DNA of 13,201 nucleotides from NCBI GenBank assembly GCA_937934385.1, contig CALGZV010000138.1:1-13201 (forward strand), given 5' to 3'. Shown piece by piece: positions 1-6,887 of this stretch. How positions within the stretch are numbered: position 1 is the first letter of the stretch; each line of letters opens with the position of its first letter. Under the pieces are notes generated by a model. That model saw only the letters and a program-made list of their open reading frames with translations, had not been told where the DNA came from and did not search any database. This DNA is from an uncultured Clostridia bacterium (GTDB taxonomy: Bacteria; Bacillota; Clostridia; Oscillospirales; CAG-272). The translations under genes and the position numbers were made by a program.

Positions 1-1504
1 ACTCGTATATATTATATATATCCTTCACAATATTATTTTCAAAAACAATATTCTGTGACGTCCACCAGGCGACATATATTGCACCGGCGTCACCGCCCTC
101 ACGGCAAACGTCATGAAAATTGTTATATTTTATAATAATATCACGTCCGTATGCACCCATTCCGTAATGAGGTGCGTACGCAATTTCATTATGTGTAAAT
201 GTAAAACCGATGCCTTCTGCATAAAGACCGCCTTCATATACGGTCTTTATTTCACCGAAATCATGAATATAGTTATTGTCTGCAACCGAATTTGATGAAA
301 TACTCTTAGCCAGATCTCCGCCCGACAATTTCAGTCCGGTATATCCGACATGTGCGATTTCGTTATTATAAACAACATTGTCATAACCCTTAATATCAAT
401 ACCGTCCTGACCGCAGCATCCGATATTACAGTTTTGTACTGTAACACCATTGCCCCGAACATTCAATGCATCTTCGCCGGTTCCTTCAATAATAAGTCCG
501 TCAAGAACTATATTATCTCCCCTTACCGAAACAAGCGTATTTTTGCACTGCGCATATGTAATCCGGATTTCGGAAACATCCTTGTCAGGATAAAAATAAA
601 GCAGTCCGCTACTGTCAATATAATATTCGCCCGGAACATCAATTTCGTCAATAACATTTTCAAAGAAATATCTTCCGCCTTCACGGTATTCCTTGTTTCC
701 GGACGGTATATCTACGGTTATTCTACCGGCATCCGAATCATATCCGGATATAACTCCGTTAGTCTGGATCCAATCAATTTGAAAATGTCCTCCAAGCATA
801 ACACCTTCGGTGCTATGCCAGGTTGAAACAACCGGATCAGCAGCACATGTAAACGGAACCGTTCCGTCAGCTCCTACAGCGCTGACATCAGTAAGGTTCA
901 GCGGTTTACCGTTTGGATCCCATGCATTTGGATATCTCGCAAGAACAGCACGGGTACCGTTATAAAAAAGACCGCAAGATGAATCAATTTCCACTCCGGC
1001 AGCCCTAAGATCGTATACCACTACGTTTTCACGGGCTGTCTCGTTCTTTATCCATGCTGCAACATCCGGATCCGGACGCCTGAATCCGTTAGCTCCAAGA
1101 ACATATCCGCCGTCTATAACAGCAGTTTCATTTTCATACGCCTTATAAATGACAGGCGCATTTTTATTTCCTGATATTTCAAGTTTAAGTGTATCAGTCT
1201 GATAATATATTCCCTCACGAATATATACAGTTGCACCGTCAGACAGTTTTCCCTTGTTTTCTAACACTTTAAGTGCTTCATTAGCTTCCTGTATCGTAGC
1301 AAACGGTGATTCAAAAGATCCGTCTCCTCCTGCAGTCGCATCAGCGGAAACGTACAATGCTATTGCATTATCTTCTGATGCATACATCGCCAGTTCTCCT
1401 ATCGTTGAAGCCATACATACAGAAGCAATCATTGTGACAGAGAGTGCGGCAGAACATAATCTTTTAAATATTCTGCCATGGGTTACAGATGCAAATCTAT
1501 CCAT
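1..1504 (-). CDS. Secreted right-handed beta-helix protein, GH141-like (3' end outside window)
   Basis: Reading leftwards from the ATG at 1504, the frame stays open for 501 codons to the window edge, so the C-terminus is missing. A ribosome site AAAGGGAG lies about 10 bases before the ATG. The N-terminus has basic residues (R11, K14, R15) and a hydrophobic stretch at about 16-34. This suggests a signal peptide cleaved after VCMA (residue 32) or near residue 42. The mature protein starts with the LYVSADA..GGDGS..SPFATIQEA pattern, then YEN..VIDGGYV, LARYPNAW, GGRYFFENVIDEIDVPGEYYID and LLYFYPDKD. Asn/Gly-rich coil repeats follow (NNEIAHVG, NNYIHDFGE, THNEIAYAPHYGM, DAGAIYVAWW). The same blocks in the same order occur in the protein at 3987-5945, so the two are paralogues. 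The layout resembles GH141 (alpha-fucosidase/xylanase) and related beta-helix glycosidases. Substrate is unknown and catalytic residues were not assigned. It probably acts outside the cell on a polysaccharide. Confidence 0.88.
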   Translation of the reverse strand, partial: MDRFASVTHGRIFKRLCSAALSVTMIASVCMASTIGELAMYASEDNAIALYVSADATAGGDGSFESPFATIQEANEALKVLENKGKLSDGATVYIREGIYYQTDTLKLEISGNKNAPVIYKAYENETAVIDGGYVLGANGFRRPDPDVAAWIKNETARENVVVYDLRAAGVEIDSSCGLFYNGTRAVLARYPNAWDPNGKPLNLTDVSAVGADGTVPFTCAADPVVSTWHSTEGVMLGGHFQIDWIQTNGVISGYDSDAGRITVDIPSGNKEYREGGRYFFENVIDEIDVPGEYYIDSSGLLYFYPDKDVSEIRITYAQCKNTLVSVRGDNIVLDGLIIEGTGEDALNVRGNGVTVQNCNIGCCGQDGIDIKGYDNVVYNNEIAHVGYTGLKLSGGDLAKSISSNSVADNNYIHDFGEIKTVYEGGLYAEGIGFTFTHNEIAYAPHYGMGAYGRDIIIKYNNFHDVCREGGDAGAIYVAWWTSQNIVFENNIVKDIYNIYE

Positions 1505-1560
1505 CGCAAAAACTCTCCCTTTCAGTTTCGATATGACACCCGAAATATTTCATATGTCGG

Positions 1561-1600
1561 TTCACATGCAGCGGTTCTTAAAAGAACCGCCGTATGTGAA
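1561..1600 (-). terminator. Long hairpin between the dockerin/DUF4838 gene and the next beta-helix gene
   Basis: A 40-base inverted repeat lies between the stop at 1622 and the ATG at 1504. The outer arms TTCACAT / ATGTGAA (7 bp) and inner arms GCGGTTCTT / AAGAACCGC (9 bp) are separated by a 3x3 internal mismatch, and the apex is AA-rich. The structure is stable. On the minus strand, however, no U-tract follows (the next bases are ACCGACATATG). It may therefore be a partial terminator, an mRNA-processing or 3'-end stabilising hairpin that lowers expression of the downstream gene, or a protein-binding site. The hairpin is clear; its role is inferred. Confidence 0.55.
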
Positions 1601-1621
1601 TCAAACTGTTTATTCAAACAG

Positions 1622-3838
1622 TCAGTCGTTGTAATTCAATATTCTGTTGAGAACCCACGACTTATCAGGCATATCAATAACAGACATCATCCATTCCTGA
1701 TACTGCGTTTTTGCGTGAGATGCAGGCGAAGACTGGTAACGGGAGGAGATCATACGTGCAAGATAGCTATCGTTTCTTGCGAGAGTCTCGTTGTACGGAT
1801 GTACAGATTCCCACAGCTTATATGCTTCTTTTGCAAATGCGGTATTATAACCCTCAACACCGTTTACCTCAGCTTTCATAGGAAGAATCTCTGCCGGCTC
1901 GGAATAAATGTTGAAACACTTTCCGTCTTTTGTCGCTTCCTTTGTAAAGCGATCGATATATGTCTTGAGATTTTCCGCATTTTCAGAGCCGTAGTAATGA
2001 GCAAGACCGCTGATCATAAAATCATTGTATTCAGCGTCCGTCATGTTCGGGTTTTCAAGAAGAACTCTTGCAAGATACAGACGAAGGTCTGCAAATTCAA
2101 GGCAGGACTGTGTTGTATCAAACTGGAGATATACAGCATATACACCCTGAGATTTATACCACTGGATGTTCTGTTTCATTGTATAGAAGTTCGGGAAGGT
2201 TACAGGGAAATAGTAGTAGTCTGATGTAAAATCAAGAATACTTACATGTCCGCAAACCTTTTTCCATTCTTCAACAGTCTTAACGAACTCAGCGTTTATT
2301 TCACAGGCAGGATCATTTACAGCGTGTGCAGAACAGAGTTTCGGATTATAAATAATAACCTCAACGTTATCTCCGAGATATGATTTAGGCGCTTTATAGG
2401 TTTCATTTGCAGCAAGTATACGGACGGTTTTTCCGGCATCTACTTCAGCAGCTGCGCGCTTAACGATCTGGAAGTAGGAGCCCATATCGGTTCCTTCCTC
2501 CTCTGCCGCCTTACGGCAAGCCTCGCATGATTCAACACCTCCGCATTTGGGTGCAGCAGTAGTGTTATATACAAGACTTCCTAAATTCGCTTTAGCAAGA
2601 ATTTTATTATAATTACTTTTTGTAAGCGTAGCATAACACGGACTATCTGTACCCGGATTTGCATACGCTCTGTGTTCCATAAGTTTGGTATAATCAATAT
2701 CGCCGTACTCAGCAACTGTAAATCCGTCAATTACTGTATTTTCCTTGAGTCCGGGTGTTACATAAGGATCGTCATACTTATAATTTACTACGTCAAGCTT
2801 AATTCCTTTTGTAGCAGTAGGAGTTACCAGTGTCGAGGAAACATCATACTTAAGGTATTCCTTTACAAAATAATCAACTGCGTTCCAGATACCATCTGCA
2901 AGATCATAATTCTGATAAAGATTTTCCTCTGTTCTCGGATTCTCGGCAGCAGCAAGAAGAATCGTATTTCCCTTTCTTACAATTTCAAAGCTGTCTCCTT
3001 TATACGATGTGAAGTCAATCTCCGGGAATAATTCATTTCTAGAGGTCGAACCGATTATTATCTCATAGTCAGCATACTCTCCGCTTCTGCGTTCAGTATC
3101 ATTTACTATTCTGATATTGCACCCGGTCATAAGTTTTATGGTATTCTGAAGCGCAACCGCAACCTCATACTCATGTGTAGCAAGCGCAAAATCCTTTATG
3201 GATACCTGGGCCTGATTCGATGTTACCTTGTTAGCAGCACCGACGCACACGATCTGATAATTTGATTTCTTATTAGCAGAAACAATCTCAAGAGCATCTG
3301 ACTTGTTGCTTACAACAAGATCGGATACGTCAGCAGGCGTTCCTTTTGCTTCAAGATCAGGATAAATCTCATTATCAAAATTTGCTGTTTCAAATATCGT
3401 CTCAGGCTCTGTATCAGGCGGAGTAGGAGCCTTTGTATCGTCTGCTGTTGTATCGTCAGGCGGAACAGGTCTATCTGTATCGTCCGTTGTTGTATCATCA
3501 GGCGGAGTAGGCTTATCTGTATCAGAGTCGGGAGCTGTTGTATCGTCAGGCTTTACAGGCGGTACATATTCAGGATCAGCAAGAACTTTCATAAGACGTG
3601 TCAAATCCTTTGCATTAATTTTACCGTCATAAGTAAGATCGGCATCGAAAACTTCCACATCAACTCCAGCCGTATATTTCATAAGGCGTGTCAGATCTTT
3701 GGAATTGACTGCTCCATCCCCGTTTACATCCCCATATAATTTGTTCCCGGTACTTCCCGCCGCAAACACAGCCGGAATCGAGCTTCCTACCATGAGACAG
3801 CTGAGAATGAATGCTATTGTTTTGATATTCTTTTTCAT
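1622..3838 (-). CDS. Secreted dockerin-bearing DUF4838 protein
   Basis: The predicted 738-residue protein starts at the ATG at 3838, with AAAGGT about 12 bases upstream. An upstream in-frame ATG at 3880 lacks a ribosome site and would put 14 residues before a classical signal peptide (MKKNIKTIAFILSCLM..., cleavage likely after AVFA, residue 26). Residues 36-88 form a type I dockerin with two calcium loops: D37-N39-D41-D48 in GDVNGDGAVNSKD, and D67-T69-D71-D78 in the second, each followed by LTRLMK. A Pro/Thr/Asp linker with 14-residue repeats fills about 92-148. Residues 195-335 resemble the alpha-glucuronidase-type N-terminal domain that often precedes DUF4838. The DUF4838 region spans about 390-640 with a Cys cluster (CGGVESCEAC) and SDYYYFPVTFPNF...WYKSQGVYAVYLQ. 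DUF4838 proteins sit in polysaccharide-utilisation loci, but their activity is not established. The dockerin implies docking to a cohesin that is not encoded here. It is flanked on both sides by beta-helix genes of the same strand. Confidence 0.88.
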   Translation of the reverse strand: MKKNIKTIAFILSCLMVGSSIPAVFAAGSTGNKLYGDVNGDGAVNSKDLTRLMKYTAGVDVEVFDADLTYDGKINAKDLTRLMKVLADPEYVPPVKPDDTTAPDSDTDKPTPPDDTTTDDTDRPVPPDDTTADDTKAPTPPDTEPETIFETANFDNEIYPDLEAKGTPADVSDLVVSNKSDALEIVSANKKSNYQIVCVGAANKVTSNQAQVSIKDFALATHEYEVAVALQNTIKLMTGCNIRIVNDTERRSGEYADYEIIIGSTSRNELFPEIDFTSYKGDSFEIVRKGNTILLAAAENPRTEENLYQNYDLADGIWNAVDYFVKEYLKYDVSSTLVTPTATKGIKLDVVNYKYDDPYVTPGLKENTVIDGFTVAEYGDIDYTKLMEHRAYANPGTDSPCYATLTKSNYNKILAKANLGSLVYNTTAAPKCGGVESCEACRKAAEEEGTDMGSYFQIVKRAAAEVDAGKTVRILAANETYKAPKSYLGDNVEVIIYNPKLCSAHAVNDPACEINAEFVKTVEEWKKVCGHVSILDFTSDYYYFPVTFPNFYTMKQNIQWYKSQGVYAVYLQFDTTQSCLEFADLRLYLARVLLENPNMTDAEYNDFMISGLAHYYGSENAENLKTYIDRFTKEATKDGKCFNIYSEPAEILPMKAEVNGVEGYNTAFAKEAYKLWESVHPYNETLARNDSYLARMISSRYQSSPASHAKTQYQEWMMSVIDMPDKSWVLNRILNYND
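3403..3552 (-). repeat. Degenerate 42-bp repeats encoding the Pro/Thr/Asp linker
   Basis: The linker of the dockerin protein is encoded by imperfect tandem repeats. The motif GTTGTATCRTCAGGC recurs at about 3447, 3489 and 3537 (plus-strand reading), 42 and 48 bases apart. In protein the unit is PTPPDDTTTDDTDR, then PVPPDDTTADDTKA, then a shortened PTPPDTEP. Such linkers are usually flexible, glycosylatable spacers between dockerin and catalytic modules. The repeats could change in number by slippage. Confidence 0.7.
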
Positions 3839-3986
3839 GTTATAGCCATACCTTTCATTTATTTTTAATCTAAACGTCATCCAGTATGAATATATAATCT
3901 TTCATATAAACTTACCGAAAAATTATGTTCATCTGCGTCTGACGCTATAAATTACCTTCCGAGTGCGGGTATAAACCTTTCCCGCG

Positions 3987-5945
3987 TTATCTTACTCCTA
4001 TCATTGAGAATTCACATTCTGCAAAGCCGGGAAGATCATGAAATACTTTTGACTCAGGCTTGAGTCTGTAATCTCCGTTTTCGAAATCAACAAATCCTAT
4101 ATCCTCAAGCGAATCATACTGAATGTTATCGCGGAAATCAGAGAGACGTCTTGTATCGGGAAGCGCGTCCATCTTGTATCCGCCCTGGTGATATGTAACA
4201 TTGTTACGAACCACAGTATGCCCGAAAGCGTAAGGAACAAAACGGCTGTTATAATCTCGGACATTTGTTGCCTTTATAAGCAATGTCCTTGGATAACGCA
4301 AAGCCCATTCCTTAGTTCCGTAAGCCGGATCACGGAGAAGATTGCCCCACAGACCGCCGGTCTGATATACTGCATTGTGCATTTCCCACTGATCGTAATA
4401 AAGACGTTCGTCATAAGAAAGTCTTGTATTTACCATGATATTGTCTTCGATTATATTATCACGGCCGCCTCCCATTGCAAATGCATTTCCGTTAATATTG
4501 ATAAACAGATTGCTGCGGACAGTTTTTCCTCCTCCGCCGTCATCGTTGTAGTATCCGTTAGGATAACCCGTTCCGTAAATATTCTTTACATCCCTGATAA
4601 TGTTATGATCAAAGATAATATCCTGCGGAGCCCAACCGCCGAGATAAACCGCGCCTGCATCATTAGCTTCATAGCAAACGTTATGAATACAGTTATAACG
4701 GATATCAAGATCGCTCCCGGATATCGACATTGCCAAATGAGGAGCATTATAAAATTCATTGTGAATACATTTTATTCCTCTTCCGCGCAGGAACACGCCG
4801 CCGTTATAAACACGGAATACTTCTCCGAAATCATGAAATACAGTATCGGAAATCTCGGATTCTGACGGGAGAAGCTTTTTCGCATCTCCGCCGCCCATAT
4901 CGATTCCATCTCCGCCGATCGTATAGAATTCACAATGAGAGATAAGTCCCTTATATCCATCGAAACGCAGACCGGTTTTATATGTTCTGCGGACTGTACA
5001 TCCGCGAAGCGTAAGCCCGGTACCATTGAATACTACAGTCACTTCATTTCCGCACTCGATCGTGCAGCCTTCGATAGTAATATAGTCAGCCTTTACCGAG
5101 ATAACTCCTTCGGCACACTGCCTCATTTGGATCTGCATCTGTGCGATATCGCCATCGCAGTAGAAATACAGAATACCATTCTTTTTGTCAATATAATATT
5201 CGCCGGGAGTGTTAAGCTCCTCAAAAATATTTGAGAAATAGTAACGTCCGGTATCGCGAGCTTCTCCGTTGCAGTCAATCGTTATTGTTCCCTTTTCCGG
5301 ATCGCAGCCAATAATATATCCGTCTGTACTTGCCCAGTCAAGATAGAAGTTACCGATTATTCTTACGCCTTCAAAGCTTCTCCACGTCTGAACAATATTA
5401 TCGAGATCCTTAAAGGTATAACGCCATCTTCTGTCTTCGTCGCAAGGAAGCTGTTCAACACCCTCCATGTAGTGATAAGGCTCGTTAGGATATCTGGCAA
5501 GGATTCCGCGGTTTCCGTTCCAGTAAATCTGCGATTCACCTTCCCATGAAAGCCCATCTGCCTTAAGGTCGTATGCGACTATATGCTCGACCGCATCGGG
5601 ATATTTCTTAGCTATCGGTTCCATAACTTCAGCCGACGGCTTGTAGAATTTTTCGGGTTTCAGCGTGCGTGCGCCGGATATGTAAACCTTTTCATCCTCA
5701 TATGCCTTGAATGTGACAGGCGCAGTTTCCGTTCCTGAGTCTCTTTCATCAAGTTCAAACATATGAGCCTGACAGTATTCACCTCCGCGAAGAAGCACCG
5801 TAACAGCATCTTCAGCAGAAATCTTCCCCTCCGATCGAAACACTCTGATTGCATCTCTGGCTTCTTCAAGCGCCGAAAAAGGCTTTTCGATGCTTCCGTC
5901 TCCGCCGGACACAGCACCGGCAGATACATAAAATTTTCTTTCCAT
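3987..5945 (-). CDS. Right-handed beta-helix protein without signal peptide, GH141-like
   Basis: A 652-residue protein whose start at 5945 is set by AAGGGAGA six bases upstream. It begins MERKFYVSAGAVSGGDGS, with no signal peptide or membrane segment, so the sequence predicts a cytoplasmic protein. The opening blocks IEKPFSALEEARDAIR, VLLRGGEY, DERDSGTETAPVTFKAY and VYISGARTL, then ILARYPNEPYH and PGEYYIDKKNGILYFY, match the layout of GH141-like beta-helix glycosidases. Residues about 285-540 are Asn/Gly-rich coils (GGDGIDMGGGD, VFHDFGE, CIHNEFYNAPHLAM, NDAGAVYLGGW, FDHNIIRDV). It is a clear paralogue of the exported protein at the left edge, which suggests outside/inside division of labour on the same glycan. 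It lies 62 bases after the split beta-helix gene and before the dockerin gene, probably in one operon. The family is recognised by pattern only; substrate and catalytic residues are unknown. Confidence 0.88.
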   Translation of the reverse strand: MERKFYVSAGAVSGGDGSIEKPFSALEEARDAIRVFRSEGKISAEDAVTVLLRGGEYCQAHMFELDERDSGTETAPVTFKAYEDEKVYISGARTLKPEKFYKPSAEVMEPIAKKYPDAVEHIVAYDLKADGLSWEGESQIYWNGNRGILARYPNEPYHYMEGVEQLPCDEDRRWRYTFKDLDNIVQTWRSFEGVRIIGNFYLDWASTDGYIIGCDPEKGTITIDCNGEARDTGRYYFSNIFEELNTPGEYYIDKKNGILYFYCDGDIAQMQIQMRQCAEGVISVKADYITIEGCTIECGNEVTVVFNGTGLTLRGCTVRRTYKTGLRFDGYKGLISHCEFYTIGGDGIDMGGGDAKKLLPSESEISDTVFHDFGEVFRVYNGGVFLRGRGIKCIHNEFYNAPHLAMSISGSDLDIRYNCIHNVCYEANDAGAVYLGGWAPQDIIFDHNIIRDVKNIYGTGYPNGYYNDDGGGGKTVRSNLFININGNAFAMGGGRDNIIEDNIMVNTRLSYDERLYYDQWEMHNAVYQTGGLWGNLLRDPAYGTKEWALRYPRTLLIKATNVRDYNSRFVPYAFGHTVVRNNVTYHQGGYKMDALPDTRRLSDFRDNIQYDSLEDIGFVDFENGDYRLKPESKVFHDLPGFAECEFSMIGVR

Positions 5946-6007
5946 TAATTCTCCCTTCGCCCCAAGCAGGGCAACCAGTATACTTTATTCATTGTCTTAT
6001 TTTAAAG

Positions 6008-6805
6008 TCAGTCAACAACAGTTATATCTGCCCCTGCATCTTCAATCGGATTTGTAACATTCTCGAATCTGTTTCCGCGAAGAACGACACTGACACCGTC
6101 TCCGAGTTCAATACCACAGTCTGAATCCTTAGCAAGATTATTCTCAAATACAACGCCGCGGTAACTGAAGCTGCCGTCCTCATGTGTACGGCGAGGTAAA
6201 GCAGTGAATGTACAGTCATCTTCCGCAACATTGTTACGGATAACAACAGATAGGGTTGTATCGTGAGTTGAACCGCCGAGAAGTCCGATCGACGCACTAT
6301 TGCTGTAAAAGGCGCGTGAACGGTAAACACGGTTGTTTATTATCTGACCGAATATCTCTCCGGCACTGCTCCATGTTTCGCCGATACCGCTGAGATCCTC
6401 CATAAGAACGCCGCCGTTCTCATAAAGCTTATTGCCGTCGACAATATTGGAGTAAGTTCCGCCCCAGTAATAAATACCGCGTCCGAGCGCTCCGACCTCA
6501 TTTTCGATAACATATGTATTTTCAAACTTCTTGAAATCAGACAAACAAACAACGCTGGTTTCATCAAGCTCGCAATCCGGAACATTTTCCACAGTCACGC
6601 CGTCGCCTCCGCTCGATTTGATCGGCATGCGGAGTCCTGCACCGCGTCCTGCGGTAACATATACGCATCCGCGGTCAAACGCCCCTGCTATAACCTCTCC
6701 GTCCTTGAACAGCCATTTCAGAGGAGCTTCCCCGTACTGCTTATAAATACCGTCTATATCAAGGGTCAGGCGGTCGCCCTCGAACTTCTTGATCGGAACG
6801 ATCAT
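6008..6805 (-). CDS. C-terminal fragment of split pectate-lyase-like beta-helix protein
   Basis: A 265-residue frame carries the second part of the beta-helix that begins in the gene just upstream. After IKKFEGDRLTLDIDGIY come KDGEVIAGAFDRGCVYVTAGRGAGLRMPI, then coils such as NTYVIENEVGALGRGIYYWGG, NIVDGNKLYENGG, IGQIINNRVYRSRAFYSN-like repeats and VVFENNLAKDSDCGIELGDG. The first ATG lies one base after the stop of the upstream frame (TAA-T-ATG) in a different phase. No ribosome site precedes it; the upstream bases are the arm of an inverted repeat. Two readings are possible: a disrupted gene whose C-terminal part is no longer translated, or two polypeptides made by termination-reinitiation across TAATATG. 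Disruption is favoured because related beta-helix proteins are single chains. No signal peptide. Confidence 0.75.
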   Translation of the reverse strand: MIVPIKKFEGDRLTLDIDGIYKQYGEAPLKWLFKDGEVIAGAFDRGCVYVTAGRGAGLRMPIKSSGGDGVTVENVPDCELDETSVVCLSDFKKFENTYVIENEVGALGRGIYYWGGTYSNIVDGNKLYENGGVLMEDLSGIGETWSSAGEIFGQIINNRVYRSRAFYSNSASIGLLGGSTHDTTLSVVIRNNVAEDDCTFTALPRRTHEDGSFSYRGVVFENNLAKDSDCGIELGDGVSVVLRGNRFENVTNPIEDAGADITVVD

Positions 6806-6887
6806 ATTATATGGCTAACAATATTATAAAGCCCTCCGAATCGCAGTGCCAGTGGAACGGCTTTATAATATTGTTAGCCATATAATA
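6805..6887. repeat. Perfect 29-bp inverted repeat with 25-bp spacer at the gene break
   Basis: Positions 6805-6833 and 6859-6887 are exact reverse complements over 29 bases, with inner ends GCC/GGC and outer ends TATTA/TAATA. The 25-base spacer lies between 6834 and 6858. On the minus strand the first arm encodes the natural-looking beta-helix segment YYMANNIIKP. The second arm encodes an abrupt hydrophobic tail FIILLAI followed by TAA. The second arm therefore looks like an inverted copy of the first, pasted into the gene and ending its reading frame. No transposase, target duplication or longer element is present. A local template-switch mutation or an assembly/amplification artefact would explain it. 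Confidence 0.92.

Noticed and set aside
113-2224. Several plus-strand open frames (113-295, 350-826, 1254-1634, 1478-2224)
   Set aside because: They lie opposite the well-supported minus-strand beta-helix and DUF4838 genes, lack ribosome sites and have low-complexity, Ile/Cys-rich translations typical of antisense shadows.
3403-3552. Repeats taken for a CRISPR-like array
   Set aside because: The repeats are imperfect, in frame and encode a Pro/Thr/Asp protein linker.
3839-3880. Upstream ATG at 3880 as the start of the dockerin gene
   Set aside because: It has no ribosome site and would place 14 residues ahead of a standard MKK signal peptide; the ATG at 3838 has AAAGGT upstream.
3965-3985. 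GCGGG/CCCGC repeat after the stop of the 652-residue gene as a terminator
   Set aside because: The stem is only 5 bp with an 11-base loop and no T-run, too weak to call.
6805-6887. Inverted repeat read as insertion-sequence ends, an integron-type site or an invertible promoter
   Set aside because: Only 25 bases lie between the arms, with no transposase, recombinase or target duplication nearby. Inverting the spacer would leave the downstream frame unchanged.
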